A stretch of 46,571 nt of DNA from Granulicella sp. (GTDB lineage: Bacteria; Acidobacteriota; Terriglobia; Terriglobales; Acidobacteriaceae): assembly GCA_027452215.1 (NCBI GenBank), contig DAIDGQ010000044.1, forward strand, positions 1-46,571. The letters run 5' to 3'. This document shows, piece after piece, positions 23,978-33,240 of this stretch (position 1 is its first letter; each line of letters opens with the position of its first letter). The notes below the pieces were generated by a model. That model saw nothing but the letters and a program-made list of their open reading frames with translations, did not search any database and was not told the origin of the DNA. A program made the position numbers and the translations under genes.

Positions 23978-26093
23978 ATCTTCGCTCCACGCCCGCCCCC
24001 TGTATCGAATCCTCCCCGTCGCCCTCGTCCTAGCGAGCCTGTGCACCCGCGCCCAGGACAACCAACAACCCCCCACCAACAACCCCCCACCAACCACCAA
24101 CAACCAACAACCAACACAGCCCCACGGTGACGTCCTCTTCCAGAGCCACGGCGAACCTCCCGTCTCTCCCGAAGACACCACAGCCCCAGCCCTCCAGCAG
24201 TCCGCTCCCACCGACCCCACCCTCTCCTCCCGAGAAGCCCTCACCTCCTACGATCTCGACGTCCGCATCACTCCCGACGCCTCGCGCCTCTCCTCCCGGG
24301 CCCGCGTCACCCTCCGAAACATCAGCAGCCAGCCGCTCCCCCGAGTCGCCCTGCAAATCTCCTCGTCTCTCTCCTGGGAGAGCATCGCCCTCATCACTCC
24401 GCAGTCCACCACCCAACTCCCGCTCACGCAGCACCTCATCGACACCGACGCCGACCACACCGGCCAGGCCTCCGAAGCGATCCTCGATCTCCCCACCCCT
24501 CTCGCCCCCGGCGCCACCCTCACCCTCGATACCCTCTACTCCGGAACCATCACCCCCAACGCTACCCGCCTGGAGCGCATCGGGGCCACCCTCGACAAGG
24601 CCCTCGACACCGACTGGGACACCCTCGGCATTACCACCATCTCCAGCAACAGCAGCTCGTCGTCCTCCAGCAGCAACTCCGCCGACGCCGCTCCCAATAC
24701 CCTCGCCGCCGCCCTCCGCGGCTTCGGCAACGTTCTCTGGTATCCCGTAGCATCTCCTCCCCTCTTCCTCGGCGACGGTGCCAAACTCTTCCAGGCCGTC
24801 GCCGCCATGCGCCTCGCCCAGCAAGCCGACATCATCCACCTCCGTCTCGCCGTAGAGTACAAAGGCGAGCCCCCCGTCGCCGCCTACTTCTGCGGCCGCC
24901 GCCAGCCCCTCGCCGCCCACGCCGACAACCCCAACGCGCCCATCGCCGAAGGCTCAGGCATCGCCACCGCCAACTTCGCCTCCGAGCCCCTCGGCTTCCG
25001 CCAGCCCAACCTCTTCCTCGTCGAGCTCGCCGAATCCCTCATCGCGCCTCTCCCCCAAGCCACCTCCAGCTCCGCCTCTACCCCTACCGCCGACACCGCT
25101 CCCTCCACCGGCGGAGCTCCTATGCTCGCCGTCGATACCGCCAACGAAGCCGCCCTGCCCCCTCTCGCCACCTCCGCCCAGAAGATCGCCCCCCTCCTCC
25201 AGCTCTGGTTCGGGGAGCGTCCCCTCACCGCTCTAACCATCCTTGACCACGCTGGAGAGCCCTTCGAAGACGGCCCTCTCCTCGTCGCTCCCATCGAGCC
25301 ACTCTCCTCCTCCGCCTCCGCCCCTGCGCTCGCCCACTCCCTCGCCCACGCCTGGGTCCAGACCGGCCAGCCTTGGATTGACGAGGGCCTCGCCCAATTC
25401 ACCAGCCTCCTCTGGATCGAACAGGAGCAGGGCCGCGACGCCGCTCTCCTCCAGCTCAACAACCTCATCCAGCCCCTCAACATCGCCGAAGTCGGCTTCG
25501 ACACCGAGCAGGCCGCCGACGCCTCCTCCGCTCTCACCGGCCAGCCCCTCATCTCTGCCTCCGACGAGCTCTACTACCGCCGCAAAGCCGCCGCCGTCTG
25601 GTGGATGCTCCGCGGCATCACCGGCGATCTGCCCCTCCAGCAGGCTCTTGCCGCCTGGCGCACTCAGCCCCCCTCGCATGACAACCCCACCGTCCAGGCC
25701 ATCGGCTTCGAAAAGCTCCTCGAAAAGACCAGCGGCAAAGACCTTAGCTGGTTCTTCTCTGACTGGGTTCTCCGCGACCGCGGCCTCCCTGATCTCTCCA
25801 TCGTCAACGTCGAGCCCCGCCAGCTCCCCGCGGGCAAAGGTCACGACAGCGGATGGCTTGTCGCCGTCACCATGCACAACGCCGGAGCCCCAGCCGTCGA
25901 CGTCCCCTTGATCATCCGCTCCGGAACCTTCAGCACCACCACCCGCATCCACATTCCCGGCTTCTCCGATGTCACCGACCGCATCGTCGTCGAAGCCGCC
26001 CCCACCCAGGTCGTCCTCAACGACGGCAGCACCCCCGAAATCCGAGCCTCCACTCACTCCCGCGACATCGTCCAGCAGCCAGACAACCAGTAG
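23973..26093 (+). CDS. Exported gluzincin-like (M1/MA-type) protein with degenerate HExxH
   Basis: From TTG 23973 (AAGGGA eight bases upstream) the protein is 706 residues, with a signal-like segment I-L-P-V-A-L-V-L-A-S-L and a low-complexity N/P/Q stretch. Residues about 80-420 resemble the beta-sandwich part of M1 aminopeptidases. The zinc site reads H455-S-L-A-H459, then W-I-D-E471-G-L-A-Q-F: both histidines and the downstream Glu are kept, but the catalytic Glu of HExxH is Ser. The C-terminal part (about 640 on) looks like an Ig-like beta domain. It is probably a non-catalytic binding protein. The frame is open from 23670 through repeats, so the start is uncertain. Confidence 0.72.
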   Translation: MPSSLHARPLYRILPVALVLASLCTRAQDNQQPPTNNPPPTTNNQQPTQPHGDVLFQSHGEPPVSPEDTTAPALQQSAPTDPTLSSREALTSYDLDVRITPDASRLSSRARVTLRNISSQPLPRVALQISSSLSWESIALITPQSTTQLPLTQHLIDTDADHTGQASEAILDLPTPLAPGATLTLDTLYSGTITPNATRLERIGATLDKALDTDWDTLGITTISSNSSSSSSSSNSADAAPNTLAAALRGFGNVLWYPVASPPLFLGDGAKLFQAVAAMRLAQQADIIHLRLAVEYKGEPPVAAYFCGRRQPLAAHADNPNAPIAEGSGIATANFASEPLGFRQPNLFLVELAESLIAPLPQATSSSASTPTADTAPSTGGAPMLAVDTANEAALPPLATSAQKIAPLLQLWFGERPLTALTILDHAGEPFEDGPLLVAPIEPLSSSASAPALAHSLAHAWVQTGQPWIDEGLAQFTSLLWIEQEQGRDAALLQLNNLIQPLNIAEVGFDTEQAADASSALTGQPLISASDELYYRRKAAAVWWMLRGITGDLPLQQALAAWRTQPPSHDNPTVQAIGFEKLLEKTSGKDLSWFFSDWVLRDRGLPDLSIVNVEPRQLPAGKGHDSGWLVAVTMHNAGAPAVDVPLIIRSGTFSTTTRIHIPGFSDVTDRIVVEAAPTQVVLNDGSTPEIRASTHSRDIVQQPDNQ

Positions 26094-26243
26094 CCCCACA
26101 GCAGCACAGACCAGCCCGCGCCCCGGCAGCCTTCATCCCGCCTGAGTTCCATGCATCCGCCGTTGGCTGTTCTTCGCCGTCATCCTTGAGCGGAGTGAAT
26201 TCCCCCGCATTGGCCCTTGCCCTTGCTTCTGCCTCGGCCCAAC

Positions 26244-27893
26244 CTACCGCCGTCGCCGCGAAGGCTTCTTCGTCGGCTCCATCCCCGCAGCGCACGTCTG
26301 TCCCGCTCCCCACATCCGCGAGCAAGTCACGTCGATCTTCAACACCTTGCCCGACCCGCCATCCCCCAGCGCCTTCTCCACTCCATCCCCCAGCGGAGGA
26401 GCCAGAGCCCGCAGCGCCAGCACCTGTTCCTGCGTCGCCATCCCTGTCAGCCGCAGCGTATACGCCTCCGGCGTAGCCTCTCCACTCAGCACCAATCCCT
26501 GCGTCTTGCCCTGCATCAAGCTCAGCGGAGCCAGCACGAACTTCGTCCCCCCGCCCTCTCCTGTCGTCTCGCTCACAATCGATATCGCATGTTCCACCGC
26601 AGCGCCGTCGCCTGCCTTCCGCGCCGCAGTGCTCACGATGTCCCCATGAATCTCGCCCTGCCAGCTGGCCTTTACCCCTGGTCGACTGGCCACATACGCA
26701 ATCCCGCCCGCCACCGTCCCGCCCGGCCGCTCCCCCGCCGGAATCCTCTGCGTAAAGAGCCTCGCCCAATCAAGCAGCCATGCATTCGGAATATTCGTCA
26801 TTCCCACATGCAAACCGCCCGCGCTTAGCTCGGATAAATCCACGCTATCCGCCAGCGCCACCACTCTCCCCGCCACCTTTGCTCCCTCCAGCAAGGGAGC
26901 GTTCACCGAGCAATCCGGATCACGCGCCACTGCTGTCGTCACATCCAGAGTCCCACTGCACTCGGCTCGGACATCCATCGTCTGCACCGGAACAAAGTCT
27001 GCTCTCCGCAGCTCCTCCAGGTGAATCGTGGTCGTCAGCTTTGCTGTACCGAGCTCTCCGGTCAACCTCGCCCGCACCGTCAGGTTGCCGCGCCAGTCCT
27101 CATCCACGCCACTCAGCAGCTTACTCGCCTCACCCAGCGGAGCACCCTCCCAGCTCCCCGTCAGGTCCACCGGAACCTCGGCCATCGTCGCCGCGCGCTC
27201 CAGCCAGCCCTCCAGCTTCACTGTCCCCGGGTCAGAGATGTTCGTGTCCGTCCTTGCCGGTTTCCCCTCCAGCCGCACATGCCATTGCTGCGACGTTGGA
27301 AGCCACAGCGCAAAGTCCGCCTCCGTCAGAGAGAACGGCTTCTTCTCTTCGCCGATCTTGAAGTTCACCCTTGCCCCGGTCGCCTCGATATAAGGAAACC
27401 GCGGCTGTGGCCCTGCCTTCCTCTGCTCCGTCGGAGCCGTATCCACGCTCGCCGCGTGCATCAGCAGGCTCTGCACATTCCACCTGCCCTGCGCATTCCT
27501 CACCAGATTCAGGCTCGGCTCCACAAACTTGATCGAAGAAAACTCCACCTGCCGCCGCCACAGCGAGCTCGGCCGCAGCGTCACCTCCACCGTATTTGCA
27601 CGAATCACCGGCTCCGACCCAAATGCCGGATCTTCGCTCACCACCAGGTTTTCCAGCGTGAATCCCGGCACCGGCAGCACATGTAGCGAGACATTGTCCA
27701 AGTGAACCGTCCGCCCCAGGCTCGCGCTCATCCCAGCCGCAATCCGCCTCTGCAGCCGGTTCACATTCAGCAGCGGAGGCAACAGCGCCAGCAGCAACAC
27801 CACGCCCGCAGCCGCGCACGCCCACAGCAACCGCCGCTTGGTCCGCGACAGCCCATTATCCTCTGTGTTCGTCTCCGTAGATGCTGCCGTCAA
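26244..27893 (-). CDS. AsmA-family membrane protein
   Basis: A 549-residue protein with one N-terminal membrane segment (about 24-43) and a large periplasmic part. The start of that part (N-R-L-Q-R-R-I-A-A-G-M-S-A-S-L-G-R-T-V-H-L-D-N-V-S-L, then P-G-F-T-L-E-N-L-V-V-S-E-D-P-A-F) is the typical AsmA opening. Such proteins are bridge-like and connected with outer-membrane lipid transport and assembly. Compared with E. coli AsmA (about 617 aa) it is slightly short. It is the last gene of a minus-strand run after two signal peptidases; a 55-base gap separates it from lepB. Confidence 0.78.
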   Translation of the reverse strand: MTAASTETNTEDNGLSRTKRRLLWACAAAGVVLLLALLPPLLNVNRLQRRIAAGMSASLGRTVHLDNVSLHVLPVPGFTLENLVVSEDPAFGSEPVIRANTVEVTLRPSSLWRRQVEFSSIKFVEPSLNLVRNAQGRWNVQSLLMHAASVDTAPTEQRKAGPQPRFPYIEATGARVNFKIGEEKKPFSLTEADFALWLPTSQQWHVRLEGKPARTDTNISDPGTVKLEGWLERAATMAEVPVDLTGSWEGAPLGEASKLLSGVDEDWRGNLTVRARLTGELGTAKLTTTIHLEELRRADFVPVQTMDVRAECSGTLDVTTAVARDPDCSVNAPLLEGAKVAGRVVALADSVDLSELSAGGLHVGMTNIPNAWLLDWARLFTQRIPAGERPGGTVAGGIAYVASRPGVKASWQGEIHGDIVSTAARKAGDGAAVEHAISIVSETTGEGGGTKFVLAPLSLMQGKTQGLVLSGEATPEAYTLRLTGMATQEQVLALRALAPPLGDGVEKALGDGGSGKVLKIDVTCSRMWGAGQTCAAGMEPTKKPSRRRR

Positions 27894-27948
27894 AGTCGTT
27901 CTCGCTGTAGGAACAGTTCCAGACCGTCTATCCTCTACTGTCTGCTAC

Positions 27949-28791
27949 TTACCGAATCACGTGGAACATCCTCGTCCACCGCGTCCCATCGAAGATATGA
28001 ATCACGATGTGGAACATAAACCCGATCCGGTCGCCGATACTCGTCTTGTTCTCCTGGTCCGCCGGAGTCCTGAACGACCAATACACAAACAGCGGCCGCC
28101 CCAGAATATTCTCCTGAGGCACAAATCCCCAGAAGCGGCTGTCCAGGCTCTGCGTCCGGTTGTCTCCCATCGCGAAGATCTTACCTGGAGGCACAACCAG
28201 ATCATCGCCCTGAATATGGCTGGGCAGCTCTTCCGCCCACAGCGCCGCGTTGTTCGCCGTCGCCTGCTGCTGAACTCCCGCTACGTCCGATGGAAAGTCG
28301 TCGCGATACGGTGTGTACGCATCATTCGGGTCTCCATCATCGCTCGGCATAAGGGCATACGGCTCGTTCTGCGCAACACCGTTCACATACACAATCCCGT
28401 GCCGCAGATGAATCCGGTCTCCCGGAATCCCGATCGCACGCTTCACCAGAATCAGGTCCGGAGTCTCCGGATTCGGCTTCATGAACACGATCACGTCCCC
28501 TCGCTGCACTGGCCGGTAGTGCACAAAGGGAGCCCACTTCGTCGGGGGAGACAGCGTAATCCGGTCCACCACCACATGGTCCCCAATCAGCAGCGTATTC
28601 TCCATCGACCCCGACGGAATCTCAAAATTCTGGAAGATAAACGCCATCACAAACAGGCCCGCCGCCAGAATCGTGCACATCGACGACAGCGCCTCCAGAG
28701 GAGTCTCCTCCGGTCCCACCTTGGCCTTCGCCGTCGTCGGCCCCTGTCCGGCAACCGCCGTCTGCGTCTGCAATGGTCTCTCGTTACTCAA
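27949..28791 (-). CDS. lepB: Signal peptidase I (first copy)
   Basis: Membrane serine protease of 280 residues that removes Sec and Tat signal peptides. One hydrophobic segment (about 36-54) is followed by the catalytic Ser 62 in I-P-S-G-S-M and the general base Lys 117 in I-L-V-K-R-A-I-G. G-D-N-R and S-L-D-S-R-F-W-G-F-V near 210-225 complete the family boxes. An insertion of roughly 50 residues (about 135-195) before the G-D-N-R box is longer than in the second copy. It lies 100 bases after the second lepB on the same strand. Confidence 0.9.
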   Translation of the reverse strand: MSNERPLQTQTAVAGQGPTTAKAKVGPEETPLEALSSMCTILAAGLFVMAFIFQNFEIPSGSMENTLLIGDHVVVDRITLSPPTKWAPFVHYRPVQRGDVIVFMKPNPETPDLILVKRAIGIPGDRIHLRHGIVYVNGVAQNEPYALMPSDDGDPNDAYTPYRDDFPSDVAGVQQQATANNAALWAEELPSHIQGDDLVVPPGKIFAMGDNRTQSLDSRFWGFVPQENILGRPLFVYWSFRTPADQENKTSIGDRIGFMFHIVIHIFDGTRWTRMFHVIR

Positions 28792-28891
28792 CGGATTGCA
28801 TCTCCTGAAGATCGAATCGTTGCAGGCAACAACCCCTCACCCGCGGCTCTGTCAGTGTACCCTGCCCCTCGGCCCTCCACCACAACCCCGC

Positions 28892-29662
28892 CTACCGCAC
28901 CACCCGCCAGCTCCGCACCGCCAGCCGAAACGTATCCCGCAGCCGTTCCACCGGGGTATCCTCAATCGTCGCTTCCGCCGGTGGTACCGTGAAGTACACC
29001 AGCAGGGGTCTCCCCACAATCGCATCCCGCCGCACAAACCCCCAGTACCGGCTGTCCTCGCTGTCGTTGCGATTGTCGCCCAGCACAAAATACTCTCCCG
29101 CCGGAACAACTACATCGCCCCCCACCACCGACCTCCGCAGCTCGATCCACCACCGCAGATCCACGCTAGGGTCCGCCTCTAACAGGGAAGGGAACTCATC
29201 CCGGAACCCATTCGGCAGCGCCGGCGAGTAGTACGCATACGGCTCCTCAAGAGGCCGCCCATTTACCAGCACCCTCCCTCCCCGCAGCCGCACCCGGTCC
29301 CCCGGAAGCCCCACCACCCGCTTCACCAAATGCAGCGAAGCGTCCACCGGATAGTGAAACACCACCAGGTCTCCACGCTCAATCCTCGTCGGAGGAAGCA
29401 GCCTATCCAGCACTCCCGCAGGAGCATACGACTGCTTATCCACCAGCAGAAAATCCCCCACCTGCAGCGTCGGCTCCATCGACGCCGAAGGAATCCGAAA
29501 CGGCTGCACCACAAACGTCATCGCAAACAGTGCGCAAACCACAATCTCGACAATCAGCTTCACCGCCGTCAGCAGTCCATCGTGCTGCACCGGGGCCGCC
29601 GCCGCCGACCCTCCCGAGCTCAACGCCCGCCCCGCGTCTTCGCCTCGCTCGTCCTCACCCAT
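28892..29662 (-). CDS. lepB: Signal peptidase I (second copy)
   Basis: A 256-residue signal peptidase I paralog. A hydrophobic segment (about 32-52) precedes Ser 61 (I-P-S-A-S-M-E-P-T) and Lys 114 (L-V-K-R-V-V-G-L-P-G-D); G-D-N-R-N-D-S-E-D-S-R-Y-W-G-F-V is present near 190. All catalytic boxes are intact. Its first 43 bases overlap the end of the RNase III gene in another frame, so expression is probably coupled to rnc. Two adjacent copies suggest differing substrate sets, as in other multi-copy species; this is inferred. Confidence 0.9.
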   Translation of the reverse strand: MGEDERGEDAGRALSSGGSAAAAPVQHDGLLTAVKLIVEIVVCALFAMTFVVQPFRIPSASMEPTLQVGDFLLVDKQSYAPAGVLDRLLPPTRIERGDLVVFHYPVDASLHLVKRVVGLPGDRVRLRGGRVLVNGRPLEEPYAYYSPALPNGFRDEFPSLLEADPSVDLRWWIELRRSVVGGDVVVPAGEYFVLGDNRNDSEDSRYWGFVRRDAIVGRPLLVYFTVPPAEATIEDTPVERLRDTFRLAVRSWRVVR

Positions 29663-30501
29663 CCCGCCAGCGCCAGCTCCGCCGCCCGCTGTTGAGCCTC
29701 CTTCTTGCTCGGCCCCTCCGCCGCGGCCAGCACCCGCTCTCCCTCCTCGCTCTCCAGCCGAGCCTCCACCGAAAACACGCGCTGGTGCGCCGGTCCGTTC
29801 TGCGCAGTATCGACGTACCGCAGCCTCCCGGCCCCCTCCGCCTGCACCCTCTCCTGCAGCAGCGTCTTATGGTCCCGCATCGCTCCGCGGCCCGCATCCT
29901 TTGCCAAGGCCGAACGCATCGCCTCCAGCTCCGGCTGCACCAAATACCTCTCCGCCAGCGCCTGCAGCAGCTTCAAACCCTCTTTGCCCGCATCCAGATA
30001 CACCGCCGCCAGCACCGCCTCCGCCGCATTCGCCAGCAGCGCCGGCTTGCGTCTTCCACCATTCTGCTCCGCACTTCGGCCCATCAGCAGAGCTTCGCCC
30101 AGCCCCAATTCCATGCCCATCTCGGCCATCCGCTTGCGGCTCACCAGGTTCGACCGCAACCTCGTCAGCTCACCCTCGCTGCAATGCGGAAACTCCCGAA
30201 ACAGCGCCTCCGTCACCACCAGCCCCAGCACCGCATCGCCCAGAAACTCCAGCTGCTCATTGTCCGTCCCGGGAGCATTCCGCTGGTCGCGCTGGTCAGG
30301 ATGCGCAGGAAGAATCACCGCCGGAACGCCATTCCGGGCCTCATACGTGTGCGACCGATGCGTCAGCGCCAGCTCCAGCAGCTCCGGCCGCCGAAACTCA
30401 TAGCCCAGCCTGCCCTCCAGCTCCTGCTGCGCCGGCCCCAGCACACGACGAACCCCATCCCCATCGCTCGTCGCGCTCTGCTTCTTGCGCTTCGTCGTCA
30501 T
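29620..30501 (-). CDS. rnc: Ribonuclease III
   Basis: Double-strand-specific RNase of 293 residues processing rRNA and other transcripts. The RNase III domain has the signature N-E-Q-L-E-F-L-G-D-A-V-L (81-92) and A-N-A-A-E-A-V-L-A-A-V-Y-L-D near 157-170; the dsRNA-binding domain fills the C-terminus (T-L-L-Q-E-R-V-Q-A-E-G, then K-K-E-A-Q-Q-R-A-A). At the position of E. coli Asp114 it has Asn158. A roughly 20-residue insertion lies before the signature. ATG 30501 follows GGGGAG; the frame is open upstream to 30573 but that start lacks a site. Confidence 0.9.
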   Translation of the reverse strand: MTTKRKKQSATSDGDGVRRVLGPAQQELEGRLGYEFRRPELLELALTHRSHTYEARNGVPAVILPAHPDQRDQRNAPGTDNEQLEFLGDAVLGLVVTEALFREFPHCSEGELTRLRSNLVSRKRMAEMGMELGLGEALLMGRSAEQNGGRRKPALLANAAEAVLAAVYLDAGKEGLKLLQALAERYLVQPELEAMRSALAKDAGRGAMRDHKTLLQERVQAEGAGRLRYVDTAQNGPAHQRVFSVEARLESEEGERVLAAAEGPSKKEAQQRAAELALAGWVRTSEAKTRGGR

Positions 30502-30632
30502 CGCTCCCCTTAGCCACAGAACCGGATCCGAGGCTCTCGCCCAGCGGATGCTGCTCTCTACTCTACGCGGCAACCTCGGCTATCGTTTCCTCATCCACCG
30601 CGGAGGAACCTCCAGCGGAACCACCTAAACAT

Positions 30633-32462
30633 CTACTGCGGAGCCGGCGGCTTGTACGCTTCCTTCTCCGCCTTCCCGGTTGGATCGAAGTCCTTATCCT
30701 CGTCCGCCGGCTTGGCCCGCTGGGGCAGCGCAAACGGCTTCGCAAGCCCGCTCTCCGCCGCCTGCTTCGTGTCCGGACGGCTGTCCCGCACCGTCAGCGC
30801 CGCTTTGTACTCCGCAATCGCCTTTGCCCGCTCCGGTGGATCCATTGAGTCATACAGCCGTCCCAGATAGATGTGGCTCCATGCCATCGTCCGCGGGTCC
30901 TTGCTAAGCGTCAGCGTCTGCTGGAAGCCCTCTGACGCCTTCTCCGGGTCGCCTTCCATCAAGCTGATCCGCGCCAGCACATACGCTGCTCGGGCATGGT
31001 CTCCAGCCGGGTCCGCCATAGCCTTCTCAGACAGGTCCGCCGCCGCGCCACGATCGCCCTTCAGCAGATCAAGCTCCGCCAGGTCCATTCCCTCGATCTT
31101 GCGAGGCTGCTGCGCTGGTCGTAACGGGTCCGGTGGCACCGTCTTCACAAACAGGATCTGCTCATCCGCCCGCCGTTCCCGTTCCACATCCATGCCATAA
31201 ATCATTGGAGCGATCTCTTCGCGCAAGCCATCGCCGTTACGCTGCATCGCCGTCAAAGCATTGTAGAAATAGCGAGTCAGCACCCACCCCTGGCGCTCAT
31301 CCAGCGTCACCAGATTGTCGCGAGCCACGCTCGTCTTCGCGTCGTACGCTGCCTTCTCAATGTCATACGCCGCCAACTCTTCACGTGACCTCGCACCCTT
31401 CAACTTTTGCGGTGGAGGATCAGGAATTAAATAAAGATGAGCTTCAATCGACTTAATCAGGCACTCGCTCATCAGCGCCACAATGTCGCTCTTATAGAAG
31501 AACTCCAACGGAGCCTCCTGCACGCTCCGCAGCAGCGGCTGCATCCGCTCCATCGCCCGTCCGCGGCTATACACCAGCGGCTCCACTACATAATGCAGGT
31601 AAATGTGCCGAATCTGCTCCATGCTCACCGGGTCGCTCGCTGAGTTGTCCGGCGACATCACGATGATGTAGTCGACCCCATAGACCCTCGCATTCGTCAG
31701 GTTTGGAGACAGCATCGGCTCCAGCAGCACCAGAAAGCGCCTTCCGTCATACGTGCTCACCGGCTGATGCAGAAAGATGTTCGTGTCCAGGATCATCTGC
31801 GTCATCGGATCATGGACCCGCGCTGTCAGCGCCTCGTACTCCGCGCGATGCTCCAGCCAGATATAGTGCAGCTGAATATCCTCCGCAAACGTCCGCAGCA
31901 GGGGGAGCACATTCACAACCGCCGCCGCCTGCGGAGGAAGTTGCGTCAAGTCAACATTGGGAGTCAACTCCGGTGGTGGCGAAAGATACAGCGCCAGCGA
32001 TACATACTGCCCCACGTCCAGCCCAAGGTCATTCAGATGGTGCAGCCCAATGTAAGCACATAGCTTGTCGCGGCTGTCGCGCGCCTTTTCCGAGGTCGCC
32101 AGCGCTGCATTCATATCCGCCCGAACCTTTGCCCGGACCGGTGCAGACTTGCTCAAGTCTGCGTCATAACCGCAAGCATTCAGAGCCGACGCCAGTTGAA
32201 ACAGAGGCTCGCTCACCTCCAGCGTCACCGCAGCGCCACCGCGTTCTATCTGCGCCGCGCGAGGCCGGTTCACCGGGTTCTCCATCTCAATCGCCCGGTT
32301 CTCAGGCGCCGCCGAGGAGGACGAAGTGCTCTGCGCCACAGCCATCCGCGAAGGCATCACCGAACCACTCAGCAACACCGCGCCAAGCAGACAGAATTCT
32401 GGCCGCAGTCTTTGCAACAGAACGAAAGGAGGAAGTAGTTTCACAATACGGATTCGACGCAC
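30633..32462 (-). CDS. Secreted TPR-type protein, unknown function
   Basis: A 609-residue protein with a hydrophobic N-terminal segment ending near A-V-A-Q (about 44), so probably exported. The middle is helical with no domain I recognise. Residues about 465-560 look like TPR repeats (A-D-L-S-E-K-A-M; A-A-Y-V-L-A-R-I-S-L-M-E-G-D-P-E-K-A; W-S-H-I-Y-L-G-R-L-Y-D). The end is Lys/Pro-rich. The start is uncertain: GTG 32462 has no ribosome-binding site, and a start farther in is possible. It follows the anti-sigma gene by about 60 bases and may be part of that operon. Confidence 0.68.
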   Translation of the reverse strand: MRRIRIVKLLPPFVLLQRLRPEFCLLGAVLLSGSVMPSRMAVAQSTSSSSAAPENRAIEMENPVNRPRAAQIERGGAAVTLEVSEPLFQLASALNACGYDADLSKSAPVRAKVRADMNAALATSEKARDSRDKLCAYIGLHHLNDLGLDVGQYVSLALYLSPPPELTPNVDLTQLPPQAAAVVNVLPLLRTFAEDIQLHYIWLEHRAEYEALTARVHDPMTQMILDTNIFLHQPVSTYDGRRFLVLLEPMLSPNLTNARVYGVDYIIVMSPDNSASDPVSMEQIRHIYLHYVVEPLVYSRGRAMERMQPLLRSVQEAPLEFFYKSDIVALMSECLIKSIEAHLYLIPDPPPQKLKGARSREELAAYDIEKAAYDAKTSVARDNLVTLDERQGWVLTRYFYNALTAMQRNGDGLREEIAPMIYGMDVERERRADEQILFVKTVPPDPLRPAQQPRKIEGMDLAELDLLKGDRGAAADLSEKAMADPAGDHARAAYVLARISLMEGDPEKASEGFQQTLTLSKDPRTMAWSHIYLGRLYDSMDPPERAKAIAEYKAALTVRDSRPDTKQAAESGLAKPFALPQRAKPADEDKDFDPTGKAEKEAYKPPAPQ

Positions 32463-32523
32463 TGGAACAGTCTATGGAAGCCGGTACAGCCTGCGCAATC
32501 TCGCACCGCTCGCTGCGCGCCGC

Positions 32524-33240
32524 TTATCCTCGTACCGAGATGCCCGTATACGTCATCACGACATGCCCGCGTATCGGCATCCCAAACACCGTAGCCGGCT
32601 TGAAGACGCTGCCCAGAAGGTTGTTCTCGACCTGCACCTTGGACTCCGGATCCTGCGGTCCCGTGAGAATTGCATAGTCGTACACCCGGCCCTTGCTGTC
32701 GACCATCGCCTCGACGACGATCGGCACATCGTAGCGTGTCTTGATTGGCTCCGGCGGCACTTGTGAGTACAAGTAGCGTGGCGCCACCAGATGGGCCATC
32801 GCATCGTCGTTCGCCTGCACGGTTATAGGAGCGCCAAATACCCAGCTCAAACCACCGACCAGCAACAGGGTTGCCGCAAAACCACCGCTAAGTCGCAACG
32901 CCAGCGGACCAATCGAACTCTGCCACTGCAATAGCGCTCTGCGATGTAAGGGAAGGTGAGTCCCACGTTCCCGCTCCACTGCGAGGGCAGCGCGAAGACG
33001 AGCCTGAAATCTTGCCGGAGGCTGCGCCGGACCAAGCTCCGCCAGCGACCGCTGCACCTCGCGCCATCCGTCAAAATCCGCCGCGCACTCTCCGCAGCTC
33101 TTCAGATGTCCGGAGATCGCAGCCATCTCCACCCCACTCACTGCACCGTCCAGATAGGCTGAAAACCCCTTGCGAATCAACGCGCACTCGCGGCTCACCG
33201 CGTGCTCGGACAGCTTCGTGTTGTGCTTGCGCCCGATCAT
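32524..33240 (-). CDS. Zinc-finger anti-sigma factor fused to TonB-like C-terminal domain
   Basis: A 238-residue protein. The N-terminal cytosolic part has the anti-sigma zinc motif H45-x3-C49-x2-C52 (H-L-K-S-C-G-E-C). A membrane segment lies at about 114-136. The periplasmic part (about 150-238: V-V-E-A-M-V-D-S-K-G-R-V-Y-D-Y-A-I-L-T-G-P, then P-I-R-G-H-V-V-M-T-Y-T-G) looks like a TonB C-terminal domain. The gene starts within the stop of the sigma gene (four-base overlap), so it most likely controls that sigma factor. The fusion is unusual: a TonB-like unit in the periplasm could sense outer-membrane receptors or other envelope signals. Confidence 0.78.
   Translation of the reverse strand: MIGRKHNTKLSEHAVSRECALIRKGFSAYLDGAVSGVEMAAISGHLKSCGECAADFDGWREVQRSLAELGPAQPPARFQARLRAALAVERERGTHLPLHRRALLQWQSSIGPLALRLSGGFAATLLLVGGLSWVFGAPITVQANDDAMAHLVAPRYLYSQVPPEPIKTRYDVPIVVEAMVDSKGRVYDYAILTGPQDPESKVQVENNLLGSVFKPATVFGMPIRGHVVMTYTGISVRG

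Noticed and set aside
30563..30745. Small minus-strand frame between rnc and the TPR gene
   Set aside because: Arg/Ser-rich shadow overlapping the TPR gene end; no ribosome-binding site.
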